Shown: piece after piece, positions 17,512 to 27,225 of the stretch
How positions within the stretch are numbered: the stretch's first letter is position 1
Layout of the letters: the number at the start of each line of letters is the position of its first letter
Assembly (NCBI GenBank): GCA_002471275.1
Contig: DKPQ01000019.1
Coordinates: 176,654 to 240,653 of the forward strand
Direction: 5' to 3'
Length of the DNA stretch: 64,000 bases
Origin: Flammeovirgaceae bacterium UBA7330
Lineage (GTDB): Bacteria > Bacteroidota > Bacteroidia > Cytophagales > Cyclobacteriaceae
The notes under the pieces: model-generated
The model's input: the letters and a program-made list of their open reading frames with translations, nothing else
The model's database searches: none
Told to the model about the DNA's origin: nothing
Made by a program: the position numbers and the translations under genes

Positions 17512-17695
17512 GAGAATAGCCAAAATACTATTTTTGATTATATCTGAATCTGCTTCTGTTTCCCACAATCTCTATTTAGCGGCTTGGTTTGTTTGACCTA
17601 TATCATATTGTGTATTGATGCTTCTCATAATTAGCCGATGATGGTCTCCTTAAATTGACAGCAATAAACGATACTGAGGATCTAAATCTTTAATC

Positions 17696-18052
17696 ATGAC
17701 TACACAACTTAAAGAAAAGCTGATTTCAGAGGCGAATAATCTCATCTCAGAAGCTAAAAATGAACTTGCACGGCCGGAAGAAGATGTTGTTACCTATACC
17801 GTCTGCGAAAAGGCCTATACAGCTGTAAGAAAATTCCTGATGCATTACCTGGAAGATAAAGAAATCGAACTCCCCGGTGATCATACATTCAACGAGTTGA
17901 TTGAGCTATGCCAAAAACACAATTCTGCACTAAGGAAAATTGACTTTGAGCCAATGCTTGAATTCCGGGATAAAGAAGATATCTGGGCAGATATGAGTAT
18001 CGCCAATATCTATGTGAATCTCGCCGAGAAAACAAAAAAAACAGTGCAATAA
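17696..18052 (+). CDS. HEPN-domain protein upstream of PFOR
   Basis: The 118-residue all-helical protein has the HEPN pattern: a helix ending in EKAYTAVRKFLMHYLEDKE, then ELPGDHTFNELIELCQ (the tHxxxeL motif of PF05168-type HEPN domains) and a C-terminal helix pair. An Arg-x4-His pair is present in RKFLMH, though not at the canonical RNase position. HEPN proteins often pair with MNT nucleotidyltransferases in toxin-antitoxin systems, but none is present here. It ends 21 bases before the PFOR gene, so it probably shares its transcript, which suggests a role tied to that operon or a chance insertion. Confidence 0.75.
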   Translation: MTTQLKEKLISEANNLISEAKNELARPEEDVVTYTVCEKAYTAVRKFLMHYLEDKEIELPGDHTFNELIELCQKHNSALRKIDFEPMLEFRDKEDIWADMSIANIYVNLAEKTKKTVQ

Positions 18053-18073
18053 GTCAAACTAATTAACAAAGGC

Positions 18074-21000
18074 ATGGGCAAGAATAACACCTTTAAATAT
18101 CCTGGCAAACGTGTAGCCCTGGATGGGAATACGGCTGCGATTATGTGTGAACGGGAGTCTACAGACGCTGCAGGGGCGTATCCTATTACACCATCTACCC
18201 AAATGGGGGAATACTGGGCTGAAGAAGCTGCTAAAGGTCACCTGAATATTTCAGGCAGACCTTTAATATTTATAGAGCCTGAGGGTGAACATGCAGCTGC
18301 GGGAGTAACAGCAGGGTTGTCCATGACAGGACTCAGAGCGGCCAATTTTTCTTCCGGTCAGGGGATTGCATACATGCATGAGTCACTCTATGCTGCCGTT
18401 GGTAAGCGACTGACTTATATCCTGAATATAGGTGCCCGTGCCATGACCAAGTCCACATTAAATGTGCATGCAGGTCACGATGATTACCATGCCATCGACG
18501 ATACAGGATTTTTCCAGATGTTCGCCAAGAATGCACAACATGTGGCAGACCTGAATATCATTGCCCATAAAATTGCGGAGCTGGCACTAAATCCGGGTAT
18601 TGTCGCACAAGATGGATTCCTTACCACCCACCTCATTGAATCGCTCATGATCCCTGAAAGGGAACTCATCGAAGAGTTTCTGGGACGACCGGACGATATC
18701 ATCAATACTCCTACAGGGGCTCAGAAAATCATTTACGGTAACAAAAGAAGAAGAATTCCGGAGCTGTGGGATGTAGATAATCCTGTGATGGCTGGTATAG
18801 TTCAAAATCAGGATGCCTACATGCAAAGTGTGGCTGCCCAACGTCCATTCTTCTTCGATCATATCAAAGACCTTGCTGAAGATGCCTTTAGGGATTATTA
18901 TGAGCTGACTGGTAGGAAATTCAGCCGGGTCATGACTTACAAAGTAGAAGATGCCGACTATCTCATCGTTGGTCAGGGTAGTGTAATCCCCAGTGCCGAG
19001 GTAGTGGCCGATTATCTCCGCAAAACCAGAAAAATCAAAGTTGGTGTAGTCAATCTGGTGATGTTCAGGCCCTTTCCGGCAGACCTGATTACCAAAGTGC
19101 TGAAAGGAAGAAAAGGGATAGTGGTGCTGGAAAGGCTGGATCAGCCATTAGCAGGAGATTTACCGCTTATTCGTGAGATCCGTTCTGCATTGAACAAAGC
19201 CCAGGAAAATGGTGTAGCCAGAAAAGATAAGCCGTACCCGGAACTGGAAACATATAAACAAGGGGAGATGCCGCCACTCTATTCCGGTAGTTTCGGAATG
19301 GGAAGCAGGGACCTTCAACCGGAGGGTTTGATTGGAGCTATCGAAAACATGCTTCCGGATGGTGCACACAAAAGGCTTTTTTACCTATCTATAGATTTTC
19401 TTCGTAAAAATGCTTTCACGCCTAAACAGGAGATCTATCAGCAGACCATCAAAGATGCTTATCCTGAGATAGACAAACTTTCTGTCAGAGGATCTGAAAA
19501 TCCAAACCTGATGCCAGAAGGAGCCATTACTGTCCGATTCCACTCTGTAGGTGGATGGGGTGCTATCACCACGGGTAAAAACCTCGCCATGACCCTTTTT
19601 GATCTGTTAGGCTATCATATCAAGGCCAATCCAAAATACGGATCAGAGAAAAAAGGTCAACCGACGACTTATTACCTAAGTGCCGCACCGGAGCCTATCC
19701 GCATCAACTGTGAATATTACTACGTGGATGTGGTACTTTCTCCAGACCCAAATGTGTTTAAGCATACCAATGCCCTTGCCGGTCTTAAGGAAGGCGGTGT
19801 ATTCATCATCCAAAGTGATCAGGAAACACCAGAGCAGGTATGGGAAAGCATTCCTAAAAACTATCAAAAGATCATCATAGACAGAAAGATCAAAATCTTT
19901 TACATCGATGGGTTTAAGATAGCACGTGAAGAGGCCACAGATCCAGAATTGCAATTGAGGATGCAGGGTATTGCCTTTCAGGGGGCCTTCTTCGCGGCTT
20001 CTCCCGTGATGAAACAGGCCGGACTCAATGATAAAACCTTGTTGAAAGCCATTGAAGATCAGCTGGAACATAAATTCGGTTCCAAAGGTCGACGTGTGGT
20101 GGAAGACAATTTGCGGGTCGTGAAACGAGGTTTCACCGAGGTAACAGAAATCAAAGACAAACAGATCACGGAAGAAAAAAGGAAAATCTCCGTAAATGGT
20201 GAGATCTCTCTTCCGGTGATGCTCAAAGATGCGCCACAGAGTAAAGCACCACTGACCGACGTGCACAGGTTCTGGGAACAAACCGGAAACTTCTACGCGC
20301 GTGGTATGGGTAATGACAACATCACGGATCCTTTCATTGGTCTGAGTGCCATGCCGGCAGTGTCTTCCTTGTTTAGAGACATGACAGGGATACGCTTTGA
20401 GCATCCGGAATTTATCCCTGAAAATTGTACTGCCTGTGGTAGCTGCTATACCGTATGTCCCGACACGGCCATTCCTGGATTAGTCAGTGACTTCGGTGAT
20501 GTGATGGACACCGTGGTGAAACGCGTGAAGAAAAGTCATGACAAGGTTGAGGTATTGCCTAAGGCTGTCAGGACACTGGAAACAAAACTGCGATCGCTCA
20601 TCAATGAAAACACCAATGGTGGGGGTGCTGCAATGGGTGATTTCCTGGATGAAGCCATCGAGCAAACAGTTGCTTCAGCCAATGGCAATGCCGCAAAATA
20701 CCAGGAAGAATTTGACTGGTTTAAAGAGGAGCTGGGTGATTTCAAGTTTGCTATTACCAAGCCATACTATAACAACCTGGAGAAGAAAAATACCAACAGT
20801 GGTGGATTGTTTAGCATCACCATCAATCCTTACACTTGCAAAGGTTGTAACGAATGTGTGGCGGTGTGCGATGACGATGCCCTGAGGACAGTTACCCAAA
20901 CAGATAAATCCATTGAACAGCTCCGAAAAAACTGGGATTTCTGGACCGATCTTCCTACCACACCGGCTAAATTTAGTCGAATAGACGACCTGGAAGAAAA

Positions 21001-23002
21001 GATCGGAGCTCTGGACACCATGCTACTCAATAAAGCAGCGTATCAAAGCTTCGTCAGTGGAGATGGCGCCTGCCTGGGATGTTCTGAAAAGACAGTAGTA
21101 CACCTTTTTGTAGCCACAGTGGAATCACTGATGCAACCCAGGATTAAAAAACATGTCCAGTATCTCGACGAATTGATCAGCAAGCTTGAAAGCCATGTGC
21201 AGATGAAGTTGGTCAAAACCATCGATGTGACAGATTCTGATGCCATCAGCCAGGTGATAGGAGAGCTGAAGGATGCTGACCTCACAATGGGTGCTATTTC
21301 AAGCCGTCTGGAGGCCCTCAAAGGAACCCATCCGGTGGATCAGGAATGGCTAAGAGATACGACCAGGCTTTTAACTCAGCTGAAAGACCTGAAATGGAAA
21401 TATACGGAAGGTACCACAGGGCGTGGCCGTTCTTACATGGGAATGACTAACGCCACTGGGTGTACCTCAGTATGGGGCAGTACTTATCCATTCAATCCAT
21501 ATCCATTCCCATGGGCCAATCACCTGTTCCAGGATTCACCATCTTTAGCGATGGGGATTTTCGAAGGCCACATGGCCAAGATGGCCGAAGGGTTTAAAGC
21601 CATTCGTAAGGCAGAACTGGAGCTGGAGGGAAAATACAATAAAGAAGAGCAACGGGATTTCTTCACCTATTTCAACTGGCATCAGTTTACCGATGAAGAG
21701 TGGAAGCTTTGCCCACCGGTGGTAGCACTGGGTGGTGACGGCGCCATGTACGACATCGGCTTCCAGAACCTGTCCAGGGCCATGGCCTCTGGCAAACCAA
21801 TCAAAGTAATTGTAGTGGATACCCAGGTTTATTCCAATACGGGTGGACAGGCCTGTACCTCCGGCTTCATTGGTCAGATCTCTGACATGGCCCAGTATGG
21901 CAAAGCGATACAAGGAAAAGATGAGCCGCGCAAAGAGATTGGTCTGATAGCCATGGCACACCGCAATACGTACGTGATGCAGGGCACCATTTCCAATCCA
22001 ACCCACATGATTGAGGGCTTTATCGATGGCCTGATGGCCCGAAGACCTGCCTTGTTCAACCTCTACACCTCTTGTCAGCCAGAACATGGTATCGGAGATG
22101 ATAAAGGCCATGAGCAGGCTAAACTGGCTGTTGAATCCAGGGCATATCCGGTCTTTAAGTATGATCCTGAGGTGAGCAAGAAAGCGGCCGAATGTTTCGA
22201 TCTGTCAGGAAACCCTGCCATGGATCAGGACTGGCCTACATATAACCTGAAATACATTCAAAACGGGCAGGAAAAGTCGATGGAACTGAAGATGACCTTT
22301 GCTGATTTTGCCCTGACCGAGGCACGCTTTAGAAAGCACTTCCGAAAAGCCCCAAGAGACAGCTGGAATGAAAACATGGTGCTATTGGCCGACTTTCTGA
22401 ATATGGATGCTGATGAGCGGGAAGGTAAGTTCCCTTATATCTGGGCCGTAGACAGGAAGAAAACACTCAGCCGTGTGATGGTAGCGGAAAAGATTGTAGA
22501 ATCTTGTGAGGAGCGACGTGATTTCTGGATCATGTTGAAAGACCTGGCCGGTGTAAAAGACACCCCGGACGAAAAATCAGAAGATGTAGAAGCACGTATC
22601 AGGAAAGAGCTGGTAACCAAAATGGCTCAAAAACTGATGATGATGGCTGAAGGTGGAGATGTGGAATTACCGGATAAAATAGAAGTTCCGGCGCCTCAGG
22701 TGAGTGCTGAAGCACCGGCAGCCAAAGAACAGACTCCTACAGCAAATGGGGAGTATATGGCTCCCTGGCTGGATACGGAAGATTGCTCTTCTTGCGATGA
22801 ATGCATCAATTTGAACCCTCAGATCTTTGCTTACAATGAAAATAAGAAGGCCTACATCAAGAATCCGAAGGGTGGACCTTATTCTGATATCGTGAGGGCT
22901 GCTGAAAAATGTACTACTCAGGTGATACACCCGGGATTACCGGCCGATAAAAGCGAGAAGGATATTGAGAAGTGGATCAAAAGAGGAGAGAAATTCAACT
23001 GA
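18074..23002 (+). CDS. nifJ: pyruvate:ferredoxin (flavodoxin) oxidoreductase, enlarged, with fused C-terminal ferredoxin
   Basis: Oxidatively decarboxylates pyruvate to acetyl-CoA and CO2, reducing ferredoxin. At 1642 residues it is about 450 longer than typical homodimeric PFOR. Order: domain I with AAGAYPITPSTQMGEYWAEE; gamma domain RFHSVGGWGAITTGKN at about 485-500; first [4Fe-4S] motif Cys785/788/791/795; second Cys922/925/928/932; TPP domain with cluster cysteines Cys1000/1003, Cys1130 and Cys1334 and the GDG motif at 1221-1223. Extra material lies between the two ferredoxin-type clusters (about 80 residues) and between Cys1003 and Cys1130 (about 100 helical residues). A tail at about 1560-1642 carries CSSCDEC (Cys1571/1574/1577) and Cys1613, a single-cluster ferredoxin. 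rnfC follows within 5 bases. Confidence 0.95.
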   Translation: MGKNNTFKYPGKRVALDGNTAAIMCERESTDAAGAYPITPSTQMGEYWAEEAAKGHLNISGRPLIFIEPEGEHAAAGVTAGLSMTGLRAANFSSGQGIAYMHESLYAAVGKRLTYILNIGARAMTKSTLNVHAGHDDYHAIDDTGFFQMFAKNAQHVADLNIIAHKIAELALNPGIVAQDGFLTTHLIESLMIPERELIEEFLGRPDDIINTPTGAQKIIYGNKRRRIPELWDVDNPVMAGIVQNQDAYMQSVAAQRPFFFDHIKDLAEDAFRDYYELTGRKFSRVMTYKVEDADYLIVGQGSVIPSAEVVADYLRKTRKIKVGVVNLVMFRPFPADLITKVLKGRKGIVVLERLDQPLAGDLPLIREIRSALNKAQENGVARKDKPYPELETYKQGEMPPLYSGSFGMGSRDLQPEGLIGAIENMLPDGAHKRLFYLSIDFLRKNAFTPKQEIYQQTIKDAYPEIDKLSVRGSENPNLMPEGAITVRFHSVGGWGAITTGKNLAMTLFDLLGYHIKANPKYGSEKKGQPTTYYLSAAPEPIRINCEYYYVDVVLSPDPNVFKHTNALAGLKEGGVFIIQSDQETPEQVWESIPKNYQKIIIDRKIKIFYIDGFKIAREEATDPELQLRMQGIAFQGAFFAASPVMKQAGLNDKTLLKAIEDQLEHKFGSKGRRVVEDNLRVVKRGFTEVTEIKDKQITEEKRKISVNGEISLPVMLKDAPQSKAPLTDVHRFWEQTGNFYARGMGNDNITDPFIGLSAMPAVSSLFRDMTGIRFEHPEFIPENCTACGSCYTVCPDTAIPGLVSDFGDVMDTVVKRVKKSHDKVEVLPKAVRTLETKLRSLINENTNGGGAAMGDFLDEAIEQTVASANGNAAKYQEEFDWFKEELGDFKFAITKPYYNNLEKKNTNSGGLFSITINPYTCKGCNECVAVCDDDALRTVTQTDKSIEQLRKNWDFWTDLPTTPAKFSRIDDLEEKIGALDTMLLNKAAYQSFVSGDGACLGCSEKTVVHLFVATVESLMQPRIKKHVQYLDELISKLESHVQMKLVKTIDVTDSDAISQVIGELKDADLTMGAISSRLEALKGTHPVDQEWLRDTTRLLTQLKDLKWKYTEGTTGRGRSYMGMTNATGCTSVWGSTYPFNPYPFPWANHLFQDSPSLAMGIFEGHMAKMAEGFKAIRKAELELEGKYNKEEQRDFFTYFNWHQFTDEEWKLCPPVVALGGDGAMYDIGFQNLSRAMASGKPIKVIVVDTQVYSNTGGQACTSGFIGQISDMAQYGKAIQGKDEPRKEIGLIAMAHRNTYVMQGTISNPTHMIEGFIDGLMARRPALFNLYTSCQPEHGIGDDKGHEQAKLAVESRAYPVFKYDPEVSKKAAECFDLSGNPAMDQDWPTYNLKYIQNGQEKSMELKMTFADFALTEARFRKHFRKAPRDSWNENMVLLADFLNMDADEREGKFPYIWAVDRKKTLSRVMVAEKIVESCEERRDFWIMLKDLAGVKDTPDEKSEDVEARIRKELVTKMAQKLMMMAEGGDVELPDKIEVPAPQVSAEAPAAKEQTPTANGEYMAPWLDTEDCSSCDECINLNPQIFAYNENKKAYIKNPKGGPYSDIVRAAEKCTTQVIHPGLPADKSEKDIEKWIKRGEKFN

Positions 23003-23006
23003 TGCT

Positions 23007-24338
23007 GTGCTGACCCTTCATCGACATACGTTCAAGCATGGGGTTCATCCTCCTGAAAACAAGGATGATACCAATGGTTTGCCCATCCGCAGGTTTCCTT
23101 TTTCTCCTTTGATCATTTTACCGGTAGTGCAACACCTTGGGGCACCATCAAAATTATTGGTGAAAGAAGGGCAAGAGGTGACACGTGGTCAATTGCTGGC
23201 TGAAGCTGATGGTTATATGTCCGTGCCCTTACACGCTCCGGTGACCGGTAAGATCAGGAAAATTGCCAATGTGCCTACTATTTCGGGTAAGATGGTTCCA
23301 GGCATCTACCTCGAAGCATCACCCTCGTCTACTCAGGAATTGGTTGAGGGAGATGGTATTGACCCTGATACAGCCACACCTGAAGAGATCCTGGCTGGCG
23401 TGCAAAATGCAGGTATTGTGGGGCTCGGTGGAGCTGCTTTTCCTACGCATGCCAAGCTTAAGATCCCGGAAGGTAAACGCTGCGACGACCTCATCATCAA
23501 TGGCATAGAGTGTGAACCCTACCTGACGACTGATCATCGGGTGATGCTTGAACAATCAGATGATATCTACATGGGTATCAGATATTTATTAAAATCAACA
23601 GGAGCCAAAAGAGCCATCATAGGCATTGAGGCGAACAAGCAGGACGCGGCAGATTTTCTTTCGGCTCGGTTGCCGGATGATTTGCCTGTTTCTATTGAAG
23701 TGGTACCGGTAAAATACCCTCAGGGTGCTGAAAAGATGCTGATTACTGCTTTATTAGGAAAAGAGGTGCCTTCAGGTGGGCTCCCCATCGATGTGCATGC
23801 GGTAGTAGTGAATGTAGCCACCACAGCCGAGATCGGTCGGTTGCTCCCTCATGGCAGAGGCATCCAGGAGCGTGTCATCACCATTACAGGGCCAGGGGTA
23901 AATAAAAAAGGAAATTATCTGATTCCCATTGGAACTCCCTTACGGTACGTCCTGGATCAGGTGGATATCAATGGCAGGATCAGCGAGGTGTATATGGGAG
24001 GACCTATGATGGGAGTAGCCGTTTCTAACCTGGATATATCCATCGTTAAGGGCACTTCAGGTATTGTGGTCTTTACCGATCAGGAAGTGTCGCGACCCGA
24101 CAGGATTTATCCATGTATCAAGTGTGGAGCTTGTGTAGATGCTTGTCCACTTTCTTTAAACCCCTCAAAATTGGGCATCCTGGCCAAGTTTGAAGCATTT
24201 GACGAAATGGCTAAAGCATACCACCTGATGGATTGCTTTGAATGTGGTTCGTGTGCATACGTCTGCCCTTCACACATTCCACTGGTTCAATATTTCCGGT
24301 TGTCGAAATCCATGGTTAGAAAACGAAAAGCCAGCTAA
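23007..24338 (+). CDS. rnfC: Rnf electron transport complex subunit RnfC
   Basis: Peripheral NADH/flavin subunit of the ion-pumping ferredoxin:NAD+ oxidoreductase. The start is taken as the GTG at 23007, four bases after the PFOR stop, giving MLTLHRHTFKHGVHPPENK, the usual RnfC beginning. Visible motifs: an N-terminal barrel-sandwich (LLAEADGYMSVPLHAPVTG), the FMN/NADH-binding GLGGAAFPTHAKL with CEPYLTTDHR, a SLBB-like segment, then two [4Fe-4S] motifs: Cys370/373/376/380 in CIKCGACVDAC and Cys410/413/416/420 in CFECGSCAYVC. About 443 residues, typical length. Stop and next start overlap by one base (TAATG). Confidence 0.95.
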   Translation: MLTLHRHTFKHGVHPPENKDDTNGLPIRRFPFSPLIILPVVQHLGAPSKLLVKEGQEVTRGQLLAEADGYMSVPLHAPVTGKIRKIANVPTISGKMVPGIYLEASPSSTQELVEGDGIDPDTATPEEILAGVQNAGIVGLGGAAFPTHAKLKIPEGKRCDDLIINGIECEPYLTTDHRVMLEQSDDIYMGIRYLLKSTGAKRAIIGIEANKQDAADFLSARLPDDLPVSIEVVPVKYPQGAEKMLITALLGKEVPSGGLPIDVHAVVVNVATTAEIGRLLPHGRGIQERVITITGPGVNKKGNYLIPIGTPLRYVLDQVDINGRISEVYMGGPMMGVAVSNLDISIVKGTSGIVVFTDQEVSRPDRIYPCIKCGACVDACPLSLNPSKLGILAKFEAFDEMAKAYHLMDCFECGSCAYVCPSHIPLVQYFRLSKSMVRKRKAS

Positions 24339-25357
24339 TGTCAGTACAAACCCTCAATATCAGCACGAGTCCACACCTCACCAAAGGGTTGAGTACCGAA
24401 ACGATCATGTTTCATGTGGTCCTGGCGATGTTGCCCATGGTATTTTTCGCCATTTATTCGTTTGGATTCAATGCGGCTCTCGTCATATTTACTGCGGTAG
24501 CCTCATGTGTCCTTACAGAACACGTCCTTTGTAAGATATCGAAGAAACCTACCACCATCGGAGACTGGTCTGCAACCATCACGGGGATCCTACTTGGTCT
24601 GACGCTTCCACCGATCTTTCCGGTCTGGATGACATTCCTGGGTGGGGTGATTGCCATCGCCATGGGCAAGTTCCTTTTTGGAGGTCTGGGATACAATGCC
24701 TTCAATCCTGCACTTGTGGGCAGGGCCATACTACAGGCTGCTTTTCCAGTCGCTATCACTACCTGGTATGGCGCATTTCAACTGGACCGGTTTACCACCA
24801 TAAATTCCTCTGTGCTTGCTTTTCCATTCACCGAACCTATAGTGGATGGGACTACCGGAGCAACACCATTGTCCGCTTTTAAGTTTGACGGTATCACCAC
24901 CGATGCTACCGAGCTGGCCTTTGGTGTGGTCAGTGGTTCGGCAGGAGAAACCTCAGCTATCCTGATCATTCTTGGGGGATTGTATCTAATCAGGAGGGGA
25001 TTTATGAACTGGAGAATCCCTGTGGCTATCCTGGTTACCGTGTTCGTGTTCAGTGGATTGCTCTTCTGGATAGACCCCGTAAAATACCCTTCACCCTTAT
25101 TTATGTTATTCTCCGGAGGACTGATGTTGGGTGCTGTATTTATGGCTACAGATATGGTGGCCTCACCGATCACCTCATTGGGTGTAGTGCTCTATGGTGT
25201 GCTCATTGGTGCACTGGTAGTGGTGATACGTATCTGGGGTGGATTACCGGAAGGGGTGATGTATGCGATTCTTTTAGGAAATGCGATATCCCCGCATATC
25301 GACCGGTTGATACGGTATCGGGTTTATGGAACCTCTAAAGTGCAAGGTCATGAGTAA
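24338..25357 (+). CDS. rnfD: Rnf electron transport complex subunit RnfD
   Basis: Integral membrane subunit with nine to ten helices and a covalently bound flavin. The flavinylation motif is TGATPLSAF with Thr176 as the expected FMN-phosphoester residue. The conserved segments GYNAFNPALVGRAILQAAFP and PEGVMYAILLGNAISPHIDR are intact. It is 339 residues, the usual size. It is translationally coupled on both sides: one-base overlap with rnfC and eight-base overlap with rnfG. Confidence 0.95.
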   Translation: MSVQTLNISTSPHLTKGLSTETIMFHVVLAMLPMVFFAIYSFGFNAALVIFTAVASCVLTEHVLCKISKKPTTIGDWSATITGILLGLTLPPIFPVWMTFLGGVIAIAMGKFLFGGLGYNAFNPALVGRAILQAAFPVAITTWYGAFQLDRFTTINSSVLAFPFTEPIVDGTTGATPLSAFKFDGITTDATELAFGVVSGSAGETSAILIILGGLYLIRRGFMNWRIPVAILVTVFVFSGLLFWIDPVKYPSPLFMLFSGGLMLGAVFMATDMVASPITSLGVVLYGVLIGALVVVIRIWGGLPEGVMYAILLGNAISPHIDRLIRYRVYGTSKVQGHE

Positions 25358-26015
25358 GGAAGCCGTCAAACCAACATCCAACAGCTTCATCATGCTACGT
25401 GCCATGGTGGGTATAGGGATTCTGTGTGGTTTTCTTATCGTCGTCGCTTATGAGGGCACATTGCCCAGGGTGCAGCGACTCAAAGCCGAAGCGCTGGAAG
25501 CAGCTATCTTTAAGGTGATACCTGGGATCACGCAAACAAAGACTTTTATGTGGGATGGAGAATCATTCGTACCTGCGAAAGAAGGGGATGACCCAAGGGT
25601 GTACGCGGGATTTGATGATTCCGGTGAGTTGATAGGTGTGGCCATTGAGGCTAGCGGACAAGGATATGCGGATATTATACGGATCTTGTATGGATATGAT
25701 CCCCAGAAGCAGCAGATCATTGGTTTTTATGTGCTGGAAAGCAAAGAGACCCCAGGTCTGGGAGACAAGATTGAGAAAGATGAAAGCTTCCTTGATAACT
25801 TCATCGCCATGGATGTGTCACTTACTGACGCGGGAGCAATAGCTAATCCCATCGTACCCGTGAAGAGTGGCGCCAAGCAAAACGACTGGGAAGTGGATGG
25901 TATTACCGGTGCCACGATTTCTTCAAGAGCTATCGGGAATATCCTGGCGGAAAGTACAGCCCTCTGGATGCCAAGAATTTTCAATCATACATCGGCATTT
26001 AATGTGGAAATGTAA
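25350..26015 (+). CDS. rnfG: Rnf electron transport complex subunit RnfG
   Basis: A single N-terminal membrane helix (MLRAMVGIGILCGFLIVVAY) anchors an extracytoplasmic FMN-binding domain. The flavin attachment motif is DGITGATISSRA with Thr189 predicted to carry FMN. Supporting segments are YADIIRILYGYDP and ESKETPGLGDKI. I chose ATG 25350, preceded by AAGG and overlapping the rnfD stop by eight bases; ATG 25326 would add eight residues. About 221 residues. The stop overlaps the rnfE start by one base. Confidence 0.93.
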   Translation: MSKEAVKPTSNSFIMLRAMVGIGILCGFLIVVAYEGTLPRVQRLKAEALEAAIFKVIPGITQTKTFMWDGESFVPAKEGDDPRVYAGFDDSGELIGVAIEASGQGYADIIRILYGYDPQKQQIIGFYVLESKETPGLGDKIEKDESFLDNFIAMDVSLTDAGAIANPIVPVKSGAKQNDWEVDGITGATISSRAIGNILAESTALWMPRIFNHTSAFNVEM

Positions 26016-26644
26016 TGAGTACCGGGACTAACCATACAGAAACAAAAAGTACAGACGAGTTCATCAAAGGACTGTGGAATGAAAATCCGGTTTTCGTCCA
26101 GGTGCTGGGTATGTGCCCGGTACTGGCTGTGTCCAATACTGCAGAAAATGCACTTGCCATGGGCCTGGCGACCGCTTTTGTCTTGCTGATGTCGAATACC
26201 CTGGTGTCGCTACTACGCAATTTTATTCCCAAGGAAGTCAGGATAGCCTCCTTTATCCTCATCATCGCCACCTTCGTCACCATAACCGATTATGCCATAC
26301 AGGCCATCAGTGTAGATCTTCACAAGAGTCTGGGAGCATTCATTTCCCTGATTGTGGTTAATTGCCTGATCCTGAGTAGGGCGGAAGCCTTTGCTTCAAA
26401 GAACACATTGGGTAAATCCATGATGGATGCATTGGGCATGGGACTGGGCTTTCTGTTTGCCCTTTTCTGCCTGGGAGCCGTGAGGGAAATACTGGGGAAT
26501 GGGACCTTCTTTGGTCTGGCCCTGTTTCCGGACACGTTCCAGGAGTGGATCGTCATGATATTACCTGCCGGGGGCTTCTTTACCCTGGCCTTGTGGCTAC
26601 TCATTTTCAATCTCATCAAACAAAGAAAGGAGGCAACAGCATGA
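26015..26644 (+). CDS. rnfE: Rnf electron transport complex subunit RnfE
   Basis: A 209-residue membrane protein with six helices. RnfE and RnfA are inverted-topology homologues that together hold a membrane [2Fe-2S] centre through Cys residues in VLGMCPVLAVSN and the second half's VVNCLILSRAEAFA; both cysteines are present. It begins with a short soluble N terminus before ENPVFVQVLGMCPVLA. Translational coupling is clear: one-base overlap with rnfG and ATGA overlap with rnfA. Confidence 0.94.
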   Translation: MSTGTNHTETKSTDEFIKGLWNENPVFVQVLGMCPVLAVSNTAENALAMGLATAFVLLMSNTLVSLLRNFIPKEVRIASFILIIATFVTITDYAIQAISVDLHKSLGAFISLIVVNCLILSRAEAFASKNTLGKSMMDALGMGLGFLFALFCLGAVREILGNGTFFGLALFPDTFQEWIVMILPAGGFFTLALWLLIFNLIKQRKEATA

Positions 26645-27225
26645 ATCAGGAATCACTTGGTCAAATCTTTATCAATGCCTGCCTGGTCAACAATTTTGTC
26701 CTGGCATATTTCCTGGGTATTTGTCCTTTCCTGGGCGTTTCGGGGAAACTAGGTACTGCTACCAAGATGGGGGGTGCCGTGATGTTTGTCATGCTGATCA
26801 GCTCTATGTGTGCCTATGGGATCCATGCGTTGCTGGTGGCCGTAGATGCGGAATTCCTGCAACTCATCAGCTACATTGTAGTGATAGCTTCTACCGTACA
26901 GCTCGTGGAAATGTTTATCAAGAAGATGAGCCCCACCTTGTTTAAGGCACTGGGTATTTTTCTTCCGCTGATCACCACGAATTGTGCCATTCTGGGACTG
27001 GCCTTGTTTCAAACCAACAAGGGTTACGATTTTATCCAGAGCATCGTGTATGCTTTGGGAGCGGGTGCAGGGTTTACATTGGCCCTGGTACTTATAGCCG
27101 GCTTTAGAGAACAGCTGGAGTATGCAGAAGTTCCGAAAGTGATCCGGGGTACGATACTGACCCTGGTCATCGCAGGAATCTTGTCTTTGACATTTATGGG
27201 CTTTTCAGGATTGGGAACACAATGA
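26641..27225 (+). CDS. rnfA: Rnf electron transport complex subunit RnfA
   Basis: A 194-residue membrane protein beginning MNQESLGQIFINACLVNNFV at ATG 26641; the AAAGGAGG stretch just upstream is one of the few strong Shine-Dalgarno sequences in the window and fixes this start. Cluster-ligand segments YFLGICPFLGVSG and ITTNCAILGLALF are intact. Together with RnfE it forms the membrane iron-sulfur site of the pump. It overlaps the rnfE stop by four bases and its own stop overlaps the following small Cys-rich gene by four bases. Confidence 0.95.
   Translation: MNQESLGQIFINACLVNNFVLAYFLGICPFLGVSGKLGTATKMGGAVMFVMLISSMCAYGIHALLVAVDAEFLQLISYIVVIASTVQLVEMFIKKMSPTLFKALGIFLPLITTNCAILGLALFQTNKGYDFIQSIVYALGAGAGFTLALVLIAGFREQLEYAEVPKVIRGTILTLVIAGILSLTFMGFSGLGTQ

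Noticed and set aside
19676..20404. Long antisense frame of 242 codons inside the PFOR gene
   Set aside because: It mirrors the codon pattern of the PFOR gene on the opposite strand, has no family resemblance, and the sense strand encodes conserved PFOR motifs throughout.
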